A stretch of 64,000 nt of DNA from Ambrosia x helenae (Eukaryota; Streptophyta; Magnoliopsida; Asterales; Asteraceae), in NCBI GenBank assembly GCA_030844895.1, contig CM061227.1, positions 107,354,659 through 107,418,658 of the forward strand, read 5' to 3'. Shown one piece after another: positions 1 through 10,643 of the stretch. The notes below the pieces were generated by a model that saw only the letters and a program-made list of their open reading frames with translations, did not search any database and had not been told where the DNA came from. Every line of letters begins with the position of its first letter. Within the stretch, counting starts at the first letter, position 1. Position numbers and translations under genes: made by a program.

Positions 1-865
1 CAGTTATTAAACCAATTTTATATTTAATTGATCACTAAAATATCAAAGTGTCACTTTTTAAAGATAAACAAAACAAGAGTTCTATGTCTAGGTCTCTCCA
101 GTACGAATCCGTTAACCAATGGGGATACATGTCAGTTGAGGTGACTGTAAGAGAGATCCTTCGGTCTTCATGATCGTTAACCTACTTAGGGATACATTGT
201 TACCAAGGCTGGCTATAAGAAGAGATCCTTCGACAAGGAAAGCGAGAGCTAAGGGAGGTGTACGGTGTTCCAGGTCGGAAGTGAAGCTTCCATTACAAGA
301 AGAAGATGAGTATGAGGACCAGACACTTGACCGCGGTGTGGGAAGTCTGCTATATGCAAGGCTCAGGCGAAGTACCTTCATGCGGACGCCCATTGGGAGG
401 TTGTGCATTCTACTCAATAGTGGCCCCGTTTTTCGATCAATGAGTCAACACTTCAAGATCACTCTCGTCCTCCTCACAAATAATTAATTTTAATAGTAAA
501 CTTAACTACTTATACGGAGGGTCCCGAGATGTGCATATCAGCTTTCTCTACTATTTTATCCTTTTATTTTATCAAACCCAAAACCTTTTTAAAACTATTT
601 TGTCTTAAAACCCCTCCGTTTTATTTTCTCTTTTAAAACCCGATCAGTTATCTGATGAAAGATTGAGTATGGGAAAGTGTGTTCTTTGGAATACGATAGT
701 CGGTATTTACCGTAGAAAGTTATACTATACACGTCAGGTTCTCTGCCTATGTGTTGGTTTTAGTTTCTAAAATAATTATCGTTTACTTTATAAATTTGAA
801 ACTTGTTAAAAAAAGGTTTATTAAAAATCAGTCGTTTTCCCCAAACCAATGTTTTGGAATTGACA
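1..865. other. No gene recognised; AT-rich intergenic or old retroelement sequence
   Basis: I see no conserved protein, RNA gene or complete repeat here. Short open frames on both strands at about 112-487 have no recognisable domain. Because a Ty3-type primer-binding sequence follows at 934-950, part of this stretch could be an eroded LTR, but I could not find a second LTR copy or clear TG...CA ends. Confidence 0.4.
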
Positions 866-979
866 CATCAAGTTTTTGGCACCGGGAAAAATGACATATT
901 TCTAAATTACTAACATCAAACGCATCAAGTTTTTGGCGCCGTTGCCGAGGAAAAATGACATATTTCTAAATTACTAACA
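866..979 (+). repeat. 57-bp tandem duplication containing a tRNA-Asp-type primer-binding site
   Basis: Two copies of a 57-bp unit (866-922 and 923-979) both contain CATCAAGTTTTTGGC and end in AAATTACTAACA. The second holds TGGCGCCGTTGCCGAGG (934-950), which matches the complement of the 3' end of plant tRNA-Asp with one mismatch to the usual TGGCGCCGTTGCCGGGG. That primer is typical of Athila/Tat-type Ty3 retrotransposons. The first copy has a shortened site. I infer a degraded Ty3 element on the plus strand; no coding region is recognisable downstream. Confidence 0.6.
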
Positions 980-1433
980 ATAATTTCCAAAGAAAAACCC
1001 AAGTCACTTAACTGATTGGTTTATTTTTATTTTTCATTTTCTTTTCAACTTTATTTTTCTTTTTATTTTTATTCTTCTTTATTTGCCTCTTTCATTTTAT
1101 TTCTGCTTTATTTTCGATGATTGCGGTTGTTTTAGTTTTTCTTTGCAGGTTTACTTCTGGATTGGCCACTTGGAGAATTCCCGTGAAGGAAGCCGAAACC
1201 ACCACTTTCATCAACATTCATTTTGGAGGGTTTTTATTTCTGCTTTATTTTCGTTTAGAAGAGGTTTGTCATACCGTGAAGATCGGCAGGTAAGTTTAGT
1301 TAAATGCGGAAAATGAGCTGGGTGAGATTTTTCAAAAAAATTTGAACTTAAAATGTCCTTGGGGCTTAAAATTGGGTTTTAAAATTTAAGTATATGCTTC
1401 ACGAATTTGAAAACCATATTATGGAAAACAGTT

Positions 1434-1753
1434 TAATGAGTGCTTTCAAACTTTCTATGAGTGCTTTCAAACTTTTTAATGAGTGCTTCTAAATTTTTAA
1501 TGAGTGCTTCCAAACTTTTAATGAGTGCTTTTAAATGTTCAGTGAGTGCTTCCAAACTTTTTAATGAGTGATTCTAAATTTTCAATGAGTGCTTCCAAAC
1601 TTTTTAATGAGTGCTTCTAAATTTTTAATGAGTGCTTCTAAATTTCAATGAGTGCGTCTGTAATTTTTATAAGTGCGTCTGAAATTTTGATGAGTGCGTT
1701 TGAAAATTTTGATGAGTGCGTCTGAAAATTTGATGAGTGCGTCTGAGATTTTA
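1434..1753 (+). repeat. Minisatellite, unit about 21 bp, roughly 15 copies
   Basis: The unit is close to TAATGAGTGCTTCCAAACTT, repeated head to tail with small length changes. Two sub-blocks are visible: the left copies carry GAGTGCTTC and the last five or six carry GAGTGCGTCTGAAA, so the array grew from at least two variant units. No reading frame is preserved across it. Confidence 0.85.
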
Positions 1754-2409
1754 AAAGCCTCTGTTTGTCACCAACTTCATCTTCTTCCTCTACAACTTTT
1801 TTTTAACCTAATTTTTTTGTTTAATCATACTTATTGAAAAAAATCGAAAGTATTCGACAACTATTACAAGCGTGTATTCATAATTGTTCATATGATTATT
1901 TTAATCCTCTGTTTTTTATTATTTTTAGATTTAAATACTGATCTTAGGTTTTCATTCATTGTAATCGATTTTTTTTGAATTGTGTTATCATTCTGAACGT
2001 GAATCGATTGAAACGATGTAAAATCAGGGTTCAAATTAGTTCTGTTGTTACAATTTGAAAAACAATTAGACAGTTTTTCCTATTTTACCCATGGTTAGTT
2101 TAACCCAAGTATGATTAGGGTTTTTAATCTGCATCCAGCCATCTTGTTAATCTAATGGCTGAGATTGCTTCTTACGATAAGAAGCTTTGTACGTTAACCT
2201 CTCCCAACATTTAAAGTAGGTCACACGATTAAAAAAACAAGAAAAGCGAGGCTAGTTACATAAGGTAAAAAATCTATCGAAACTTAAAAAAACATTGAAT
2301 CGTAATTACTTGTGTAATTTACATTGATTTTTATGACTATAAATATTCTTTTTTAAAATGGTAAATTTCTTAAATCCATTCCATTGTCGTCACCAACCCC
2401 ATTGGTGAC
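1754..2409. other. No gene recognised; AT-rich spacer
   Basis: Poly-T runs and AT-rich sequence between the minisatellite and the LTR element. Nothing coding or structural could be supported. Confidence 0.4.
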
Positions 2410-2414
2410 ATATA

Positions 2415-2719
2415 TGTTGACCAGACAATCAAATCAAACACGAGATATTTTGGGAGATGATCCCGAGACTCTTTCTATTCAACTAAACGAACTTACAAAA
2501 CAAGGGACAAATAAAATCATTAATCTAGACCCCTATTTATATTAATTATTATCAAACTAATCATACTCAAATACTTCTAGCAATTATAATTTAACACTAA
2601 CAAAAAATCATTATCTCTTAAATAAGATAATTCTAAAACATTCAAATTAATCTAAATCAATCTTTCACTTTGTTCTTTCAACTTTCAGCTCATACGCATT
2701 TTAGGATTAACGTTCAACA
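2415..2719 (-). repeat. 3' LTR of the 2.4-6.9 kb element
   Basis: 305 bp, matching 6578-6881 along its full length with scattered substitutions and a few small indels. It is clearly more diverged than the other LTR pairs in the window, so this is the oldest complete LTR insertion here. Confidence 0.85.
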
Positions 2720-3438
2720 TTCCCCCTTAATATTAAAACCCGACCATGCTTCTCTTACTTCCCCAATTTGACCACTCGAGTCTTGATCGCTCACAATTTC
2801 TTGCTCAATATCTAGCCTTCTTTCTCAATCGAACCACGCAGGTTCTTGATCTTCCTGCTTCAACTCGAAAACGGGTTTCTTGACTGCATTCTTTCTTTAT
2901 TCAAGATCTACTCATGACTGCATCATCTCTTTCTTTCTTCTTCAAGATCTGCTCTTGAGGGGATCATTCACCAAGATCTGCTCTTGAGGGCAGGTTCATC
3001 AACATCTGCTCTTGAGGGGCATATTCATTCTTTCTATCGGTTTGCTTTTTTCAGTTGGAATTGACTCTCGATCCCAAAACCAATCTCCAAACACCGCAAA
3101 CCTTTCTTCTCATCTTATTTCTTATTTCTTTCAAGAAACGAACTTGACAACCTTCTTTCAAATGAAGGTTCTTGTGTACCTTCTTACTTACGAAATTTCT
3201 TTTATTCATCAAGAACAATATTCTTGGTTCACTTACTTAACCGGAAACAATTTCGTAAACCTGGATAATACTTGCTTTACGGTTAGTTGAACATCACCTG
3301 AACAAACATTTGTTGACTTACGATCAACAAAACAAACCCGCTGCCTTACGACAAAAGCATTTGTGCAAGCTTTCTTCACAGCTCAAATATTTGAACCCAT
3401 GCTGCCCTTACAATCACTTGCCCACGACACCGGCTGGC

Positions 3439-4485
3439 CACTAGTAGAAAAAGCAACAACAGGCGCGGTGTTCTCGGCATAAAGACGCAGTGTTCTGGGC
3501 ATAAGACGCGACTCCTAACCGCGTCTTATAGCGGCGCGTCTTTAGATACATTAGTGTTAGACGCGGTTAACTTAAACCGCGACTTAATAATCGTAACCGC
3601 GTCTTTTGATACACATGCCGGAAAAAAATATTGCTCCGGCAAGATGCCGGAACTTCGTAAACTACTACCACCAGTATTTATATAACTTCAGAGCCTACAT
3701 ACCTTTGTTCAAAGCCGCTTACACATGGAAGAAGATGATATTATACAAAATCAATTTCACAGTATACAATGGTTCGAGAAGTATCTGAGTATACATACAT
3801 ACATATATGTTCAAAGCTTACAGATGGTACCGTCCAAAATCAAACACTAACTATAGAAAACCTAAAAATAAACTTACGCATCCTGTTATTTCAAGCTTCC
3901 TCAACGTTAGATCTGGGGAAGAATGTACCAGATCTAACCGTCTTCATCTTCCCGTCACCATCCCGACCAACCTCCTTCTACGGCACCAAAATGCACCATC
4001 TCCGTCTACGCCATAAACCCCACTGTCTTTGTCTCCGCCACCAAACCCCACTATATCCGTCTCTGCCCCTAAACCCACCATCTTCATCCACCAAACAACC
4101 ACCATACCCATCCTCCACCCATTGTTATGAGATATTGTGTGTGAAGAGAGAGGGATAGGGATGTAGAAAAGACTAACAAAAAAAGAGTGTGTAAGTGAAG
4201 TTTAGAGAGAGAGAAAAATAAGAGATGTAGATGGGAATATCAGTGGAGAAAAAGAGAGAATTTATTAAGTTTGTAATGGAACCTTTAAAATTTATTCATT
4301 TGGGTTTAAAAACCATTAGAAATCCGGATCATTCCCTATCACCGCGACTTAAAGTGGAGTAAAAAGAAATTATAAGTGTGAACACTAATTTTGGACTAAC
4401 TTTGTATCATTAGATGCGGGTTCACACAATGACTGCGTCTGATTTAGAAACTAGACCGCGTCTTTTAATCGGTTTTGTAGTAGTG
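3439..4485. mobile_element. Small non-autonomous CACTA transposon (1.05 kb)
   Basis: Left end CACTAGTAGAAAAAGC; right end TTTTGTAGTAGTG, so both termini read CACTA inward. A 3-bp TSD GGC flanks it at 3436-3438 and 4486-4488. Both subterminal regions are dense in CCGCGTCTT / AGACGCGG motifs in both orientations, the usual CACTA transposase-binding repeat layout. The interior has no transposase; short frames at 3606-4158 are not conserved proteins. It is inserted in the interior of the 2.4-6.9 kb LTR element. Confidence 0.92.
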
Positions 4486-5561
4486 GGCTGAACCAACTCA
4501 TAACCGTCACCACCATCCAGATCGCCCGTATCGAAACGCGGTATGAACGTGTTCCGGGTTCGCTCAGGATCGCGATTCGGTACATGAAATTGACGTTCCT
4601 AGTTTGCAACTCTTATTTGGTGAAATCCAAGGTTTATGCTTAAGGAATTGAGATGAAGATGAAGAAATTGAAGCTTAGCAGTGAATATTATGAAGAACAA
4701 CAATGAAGTTGAAGCACAAGACAATGAAGAAGAAGGATTGGATTTGCAAATGAGGATGAAAGTGACGGCTAATTCTTGGTTTTTAACCTAATACTCCCTT
4801 TTAATTAAGTTACACACTTACACCTTAATGTTTTTTGCTTTTACAATCATAACCCAAAACTTTATCTACATGTTTTTTTTACTTATTTCATTAAGAGTTG
4901 TGTTTCTTTAATATATTTATATATTTTATGTTGTAAAAGGTGGGTATTTATAGTTTATACGGTACATCGTACCGAAGCGATCCGAAATGAGCCTACCAAA
5001 TTTTAGAGACCTAGCGAATTACGTTTCCGTTTCACGATCCGTACCGGATCGTACCGCGAACTATGCGAATATGCTTAAGACCGTTGGCATCAACGACTTG
5101 GGCACCCGAGCAACTCATTATTACAATCGTTAAAGTCTTGTTCCTTTATTAATTTTAGTAAACCAAACAATACTCTTTATCAATCTTGTTTATTTCTCCT
5201 CACCTATGTCCCAATCATCAGCCACACCGTCCCCAGTTCCTATCATTACTCTCTACAGCTTTGATTCTTGACCCACCTTGGCTCAATCATTCATTTAATC
5301 ACCATTCAAAAGTCATGTAACAACCAAGCGCTGCTAGATAATAAACGCCAACATGAGCCAACCAACTTTGATGACCAACAGTCAAACATATAATTTTTCA
5401 AAAACTTACTAGCTTGCCATTCACCATGAATGTAAACACTTTTTATGAAACCCACCATATTTTATCACATGCATATCGATGTCCAACCTTCAAGCCATTC
5501 AGCCTCCAACTTGTTTGCAACCTTATCCACCGACAAATTCTTGGAAGCCATTGCATATAAG

Positions 5562-6342
5562 TAGGGGTGTTCTTTTTAACCGATAACCAATAACCGAACC
5601 GAAATTGAAGTGACCCGATCCAACCCGAGAAAGTACCTTACCCGATTAACCCGAACCCGATTAAGTGCATACCCGAACCCGACTAGAGTTTTTAGGTTCG
5701 GTCTTCGGATTAGTTTTTTATAATTCGGGTTGACCCAAATAACCTGAACAATTAAAAAACAAATAAATGATCTAGTTTCCATATTTTTACGTATATCGGA
5801 GTAGTGATTTTATAACTAAATTTGCAACTAAATATTATAATCTATGTGCCAATGATCTCCAGCTCAGCTGGTTTGAGGTAGGGTGGGTTTTCCCTTAGGG
5901 GTTCCCATCCTGGGGGAGGTCACAGGTTCAATCCATGCACACCACAAAAAAATTCCCCGTGACGGTTTGAGCTTAGGCAAGGAGGACACCGGTGCGTGGG
6001 TAGGGATTCGAACTTGGGACCAATAGGTTAGGGTTGTATAAGGATTTCCATTGATCTAAACCTTTCAAAAAAAAAAATATTATAATCTATGTTGTGGTTT
6101 TATTTTATACATATTGTAACCCAAATGGATAGAAATACAAAACCCAAATGGATGGAAATATGTAACTCAAACACTCAAACTATTTAACCGATAACCATTT
6201 AACCTGACTCAAAAACCCGAACCCGATTAACCCCATAACCGATAACCATTTAACTAGATTGGGTCGGTTATCGGGTAACATTTTCAACACTGAAAACCCG
6301 AATCACCCGATAACCGAAAACCAAACTCGATGAACACCCCTA
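5562..6342. mobile_element. Non-autonomous hAT transposon (781 bp) containing a SINE
   Basis: Ends are TAGGGGTGTTC and GAACACCCCTA (11-bp perfect terminal inverted repeats). A perfect 8-bp TSD CATATAAG lies at 5554-5561 and 6343-6350. The outer 200-250 bp on each side are rich in ACCCGAACCCGA and AACCGATAACC motifs, subterminal repeats typical of plant hAT MITEs. There is no transposase. The interior is interrupted by a SINE at 5848-6076. Confidence 0.93.
5848..6076 (+). mobile_element. tRNA-derived SINE (about 229 bp) nested in the hAT element
   Basis: A 16-bp direct repeat ATATTATAATCTATGT flanks it at 5832-5847 and 6077-6092. The head has pol III-like boxes: AGCTCAGCTGGTT (A-box-like, from 5861) and GGTTCAATCC (B-box-like, near 5926-5935). 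It ends in an A-run. This is a complete SINE by structure, and its TSD is intact and perfect. Confidence 0.9.
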
Positions 6343-6560
6343 CATATAAGAAACCACAATTTAGAAAACTCAAAATTCCGTAAACACTTTACCGTCAACT
6401 CCAAATCCTGACTTCAATTTTTAGTTACACGGCTCCAAGTCTTCTTTAATTGTAGACCACTTTTTTTCACCGTCAACGACCTCGCCGTTTTACCGCTGTT
6501 GCAACCCCGTGAGGGGTTGCTCCCCTTCTCAAAAAACGACACGACTCTCAAACCGGCCAA

Positions 6561-6572
6561 GCTCTGATACCA
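6561..6572 (-). other. Primer-binding site (initiator tRNA-Met type)
   Basis: The minus strand reads TGGTATCAGAGC, the complement of the plant initiator tRNA-Met 3' end, a few bases inside the 5' LTR. It fixes the element's orientation. Confidence 0.85.
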
Positions 6573-6577
6573 ATTAT

Positions 6578-6879
6578 TGTCCCAGACAATCAAATCAAAC
6601 ACAAACACGAGATATTTGGGGAGACTAACCTGCGACTCTTTCTAACCAAACAAACTTACAAAACAAGGGACAAATAAAACCATTAACCTAAATCCCTATT
6701 TATACTAATATTATCATACTAATCCTACTCAAATACTTCTAACAATTATAATCTAATACTAACCAAACATCATTATCTCTTAAATAAGATAATTCTAAAA
6801 CATTTAAACTAATCTAAATCAATCTTTCACTTTGTTCATTCAACTTTCAACTCATACACGTTTTAGGATTAACGTTCAA

Positions 6880-6881
<2 letters not shown>
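6578..6881 (-). repeat. 5' LTR of the 2.4-6.9 kb element
   Basis: Pairs with 2415-2719. It starts TGTCCCAGACAAT on the plus strand and ends TTCAACG, where the final G replaces the A expected for a TG...CA end. The TSD ATATA directly follows and merges into a TA microsatellite. Confidence 0.85.

Positions 6882-6944
<63 letters not shown>
6882..6944. repeat. TA-dinucleotide microsatellite
   Basis: About 31 uninterrupted TA units directly abutting the LTR element, whose TSD ATATA is part of it. It also borders the MITE on its right, so both transposons appear to have used the same TA-rich target. Confidence 0.9.
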
Positions 6945-6948
<4 letters not shown>

Positions 6949-7274
6949 TAGGGTAAAATGAGAACACACTTTTCGTAAAAGAACTAAAGAACACAGTTTT
7001 CCACCACACACTTATTTTATTCAAAAAACATATGTGGACCACAATTAAAGTGGAATAAAATAAAAAAAGGGAATATTCCCTTGCCTAATAAGACAAAATA
7101 AGGTGGGCCATGGTCGTTTACACTGCTGTAAAATTATTTTTTTATTATTTTTTTTTACGTCGAGGTTACCCGTTTTTTCACCGGTGGAATTTTTTTTTTT
7201 TTTAAAATTCACATTTTACGTCGGTGTTCTCATGGTTCTTTTACGAAGGAGTGGTTTTCATTTGAACCTAATCC
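6945..7274. mobile_element. MITE of about 330 bp in TA-repeat target
   Basis: The left end reads GGGTTAGGGTAAAATGAGAAC and the right end is its imperfect inverse (complement GGATTAGGTTCAAATGAAAAC), with TA dinucleotides outside both ends. The superfamily is not certain: TA target sites suit Tc1/Mariner-type Stowaway elements, but the terminal sequence is not the standard Stowaway one. A short frame at 7103-7333 inside it is not a protein gene. Confidence 0.65.
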
Positions 7275-7390
7275 TATATATATATATATATATATATATA
7301 GTGTGTGTGTGTGAGGTTCAATACTCCAATTAAGAACTCTAAAAGAGTGTGGAGTGGAAAACTACTAATTTTACATGTTAAATAGTTGTT

Positions 7391-7466
7391 AAATTAAAAA
7401 AATATTTTTAAATTAAAAAAATATTTTTAAATTTAAAAATATTTTTAAATTAAAAAATATTTTTTT
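7391..7466. repeat. AT-rich tandem repeat, 19-bp unit
   Basis: About four copies of AAATTAAAAAAATATTTTT with one-base variants. Simple-sequence repeat with no coding content. The flanks 7275-7390 and 7467-7587 show nothing else recognisable. Confidence 0.7.
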
Positions 7467-7596
7467 ACACATGTTTTTCTAGAGCTTTTACATATAAACA
7501 TACGTAGAAGCCATTCAAATAATAAAAATAATTTTTGGTAAAATAACTTTTTACGTTTTTAGGATATGTTTTGAATTTTGTTGACATTTTAATTTT

Positions 7597-7954
7597 GGAA
7601 TAATGGAAATAAATAATCTCAACTATTGACTATTGGCCAATAACAGTTCAAACTACGAAAATTACCAATAGTAGTCCCAACTTTCGACATATTGGAATAT
7701 AATGGACCCAAACTAACGGAGGTCTAACTCCGTTAGTGTGGTGCTGACGTGGCATGCCACCTAGGATGCCACGTCGGATCATTTTGCCACCTAGGATGCC
7801 ACGTCAGCACCACACTAACGGAGTTAGACGTCCGTTAGTTTGGTTCCATTATATTCCAATATGTCGAAAGTTGGGACCACTATTGGTAATTTTCGTAGTT
7901 GAGACTGTTATTGGCCAATAGTCAATAGTTGGGATTATTTATTTCCATTATTCT
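7597..7954. mobile_element. Foldback element, Mutator-like, 358 bp
   Basis: Two arms of about 165 bp are near-perfect inverted copies (GGAATAATGGAAATAAATAA... against its complement at the right end). A 9-bp TSD TTTAATTTT flanks it at 7588-7596 and 7955-7963. Long inverted arms with a 9-bp duplication fit a Mutator-type MITE. The centre repeats GCCACCTAGGATGCCACGTC twice directly. A transcript through it would form a hairpin stem of about 165 bp. 7964-8154 holds nothing recognisable. Confidence 0.9.
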
Positions 7955-8157
7955 TTTAATTTTTTTATTAAAATGACTACTACATGTGTATATACCTAAA
8001 AGCTTTTCGTAAAAATAATTTTATTTCTCTATTTTAGAATGATGTTTTTATTTTTATTTAACATATTAAACTAGTGTGGTTCTCTTATTTGTTTTACCTT
8101 TAAGGTTATCGATCCAATTAACTCATGTCTTCTCACGTCTCAAATAAATAAACATTA

Positions 8158-9378
8158 GACCGCTCGGTATGGGCTGCGGCATGGGGCCGGCATCGCCAAG
8201 CCGGGCCGGGCTACACCGCCCCCCTGGCGCGGCAACGGCATGCCCGGCATCCCATAGCCGTTTATGCCGGGGCTCTTCTTTTCTTGGGAAACGTGCTTTT
8301 GACCGTTGGGGGGGGGGACCAAGGGGTTTTTGACCGTTTAAAAAAAAAAAAAAAACGATTTTTTTTTTTCAAAAATCTATTTAAACCCACACATTTTAAC
8401 CATTTTCAACACAAATCAAACACCACTTTTTATACCAAACACCACCTTTTATATAAAAAATACTTTATACATTTTTCAATGGATCCCAACCAAAACAACC
8501 CAAACCCGAATCAACCACCACAATATAACCAAAACAACCCGAATCCAAACCCGTTCACGGTGCCAATGGATCCATCTTGGGCTACTTTTGCGGGTTTCCA
8601 ACAAACTCCCAACCCTTTCACCCAATATCCCCAAATGCACCAAAGCCCTACTACCTTTAACCAATTCCATAATATGCAAATGCATCATAACCCTCAATCC
8701 TTTACCCAACTTTTGCAAACTCCGCCATTCCGTCAATCGCTACCACCACAACGACAACCCAATTTTGAACTCGAAGATGAAGAAGATGATGAGGTGGAGG
8801 TTGTCCCCGAAACACAAGTCCAACGTTCGAAGGGGAAGGCGAAGGCGAGTGCGAGTGCGAAGGGGAAAAAAAAGCAAAGCGAACGAAGCCCAAGGACGAA
8901 ATTGGAAGAAGAAGCGTTAGCGAAGGCGTATCTGGCTAGTTCGAAAGATCCCATAGTTGGTAAAAAAAATTTAATTTTTTTGTAGTATACAATAAAAAAA
9001 ATTATTTTTTTTATTCTCAAATATATGTTTTATTTAAAAAAAATGTAGGGACTAATCAAACGGGAGATAGTTTATACACCCAAGTACGAGATACATTTCA
9101 CCAATTGATGGAGCAAGGAGAGTTTATGTTTTTTTTTTTATTTAGGTGTATGTTTTTTTTTTAATTTAAGTGTTTGTTTTTAATTTAAATACATCTTCAC
9201 ATTTTATATTAATATGATAATATTATTTAATTAAAAAAAAAGAAATAACATTAAATGATGTTGGGCCTCCTCCACACCCCTAGGAGCATCATCTCATGGA
9301 TGCTCCTACCCCACGCTGACGTGGCAGCTGAGGTGGAGGCAAGGCATGAAAGTTGGGCCTCCTCCACACCTAATGGTC
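8158..9378 (+). mobile_element. PIF/Harbinger element carrying only ORF1
   Basis: A TTA TSD flanks it (8155-8157 and 9379-9381), the standard PIF/Harbinger target. Terminal repeats are imperfect: GACCGCTCGGTATGGG at the left against GACCATTAGGTGTGGA read from the right. Both subterminal ends are GC-rich, and the right end carries a partial duplicate of its own terminus (about 9260 and 9350, GTTGGGCCTCCTCCACACC). It encodes the N-terminal part of the accessory Myb-like protein and no DDE transposase, so it cannot move by itself. It appears to be an internally deleted copy. Confidence 0.85.
8479..9123 (+). pseudogene. PIF/Harbinger ORF1 (Myb/SANT-like accessory protein), C-terminally deleted
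   Basis: In PIF/Harbinger elements the ORF1 product is a DNA-binding partner needed with the transposase. Exon 1 (8479-8959) starts MDPNQNNPNPNQPPQYNQ, continues with a Pro/Asn/Gln-rich segment, an acidic patch (EDEEDDEVEVV), a basic Lys/Ala-rich patch, then KLEEEALAKAYLASSKDPIVG, the opening of the trihelix/SANT-like domain. A GT donor at 8960 and an acceptor AG at 9047-9048 join in frame to TNQTGDSLYTQVRDTFHQL. After about 9123 the sequence becomes poly-T and the rest of the domain is missing. Such proteins are often misannotated in plants as glutathione S-transferase T3-like. An upstream in-frame ATG at 8284 lies in terminal repeat sequence; 8479 fits the family start. Confidence 0.8.
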
Positions 9379-9956
9379 TTACAAAGCTTAGCATTGAAGT
9401 TTTGGCATGTCAATGAATTTAAGAGTCTTTTGAAACATGAGACCAAATATGTCTCATTTAATAATTATTTCGTGATTCCTAACATAGTAAAATATTTAAA
9501 TAAGAGCACTAGATTTTTTAAAAGAATAAAAGGTCACCATCGACTACTAGATTATGACTTTGTTTCAATTAAATTTAGTACCCCACTTCTATTAAATAGT
9601 TTGTTACTTTTATTCTATACCTTGCTGTATTTATTGGTAGAAAGAATACCAGAATTTGTTCCTTCGATCATTACAGCAACCACGTACTCATTTTTTGAGA
9701 AATAAAATAAAGATATCTAACTAATAAAAAGTGTGTCAAGGAAAGACTTATCCATTCTAAATTTAAAGCGGTACAATGATTGCTCAATAAAGGCTTATGA
9801 TCGACTAAATGTCTTTTGACCCATGTACATACAATGTTATATATGTGATGTACGAGTTGCCTGCACCGAGGCAGCTTAGATAATGGGTTATACTAGTAAT
9901 TAGACCCGTGTAATACATTGCAAACATCAATCATTACTTTTCATTAAAAAAGTTAT

Positions 9957-10643
9957 ATAGTGTTTGTGGTCTGGTTTTGACGGTAGGTCAAACCGTTAGT
10001 ATCAGTTTTTCATTATCGAAAACCGAATTAACCAAATTGTTGAAATTTAAAACCGAATCAAACCAAACCTTAAAAAACGGTTTGGTTTCACGGCTTGAAA
10101 TTTATTAGGCCTTTATATGAGATTAAAAATAAATAAAATAAAAGGCTTTCCGAATGCATAAAATAAGCTAACCAAAAAACATATGAGGGCATGTTTTTAC
10201 TTATACCAGAGATGTTTTCAAGTTAAAAAAAAAACAACAAACCAAATGAACATATAAATCATGTTTCTAAGTATCTAGTGATTTTTTTTTTTTTTTTTTT
10301 TTTTTTGCATGATGAATATTTTGTTTCGAAATAAATTGGGAAAAAGCCCATTTCACATGTCTGTAATGAATTTTAGTTAAAACAAACACAAATTCATGAA
10401 ACAAATAATGAATGGTGCCAAATATGAAATTAATATAATTATAAAATATGTATAAGTTTTACGGTCTGGTCCAGTTTTATACGACTGCTTTTTTTATATA
10501 AACTGCAAACCAAACTGAACACTACGGTTTGAATATTTCAAAACCAACCGACCAAATATAAAAGGAAAAAACCAACCGTGAAACCAAACCAATGGTTGCT
10601 TTGGACAGTTTCACAGTTTCGAACAAAACCATGAACAACCCTA
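9957..10643. mobile_element. Degenerate hAT-like MITE (tentative)
   Basis: The right end reads CATGAACAACCCTA, typical of plant hAT MITE termini, and the interior is packed with ACCGAA / CCAAACC and complementary GGTTTGG motifs. The left end (TAGTGTTTGTGG) matches the inverse only poorly and no perfect 8-bp TSD is present. The block at 11500-11960 has the same motif style and may be a relative. Confidence 0.35.

Larger units (their letters stand above)
2415..6881 (-). mobile_element. LTR retrotransposon, minus strand, apparently non-autonomous, carrying nested CACTA, hAT and SINE insertions
   Basis: Two direct repeats of about 305 bp bound it. LTR ends form TGTTGA...TCAACA, and the same 5 bp ATATA lies outside both ends (2410-2414 and 6882-6886). 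The initiator-Met primer site GCTCTGATACCA (6561-6572) sits just inside the right LTR and a polypurine tract (minus-strand TTAAGGGGGAA, 2720-2730) just inside the left one, so the element runs right to left. Removing the two nested transposons leaves only about 2 kb of interior. A short frame starting at 5551 on the minus strand (MASKNLSVDK...) may be a gag remnant; no protease, integrase or reverse transcriptase is recognisable. The primer type and tract suit Ty1/copia. Confidence 0.85.

Noticed and set aside
1434..1753. CRISPR-like array
   Set aside because: Units abut head to tail without unique spacers; it is a minisatellite in a plant genome.
3012..3290. 92-codon plus-strand frame with a signal-peptide-like start
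   Set aside because: Lies antisense in the interior of the minus-strand LTR element; C/T-rich sequence yields a hydrophobic start by chance.
4530..5085. A further nested transposon with inverse GTACCGAA...GATCC ends
   Set aside because: The left (near 4530-4590) and right (near 4960-5075) blocks share only short patches in inverse order, and no TSD was found. Possible, but too weak to list.
5851..5940. A tRNA gene in the hAT element
   Set aside because: The perfect 16-bp TSD and A-rich end show a SINE; the tRNA similarity is limited to the promoter boxes.
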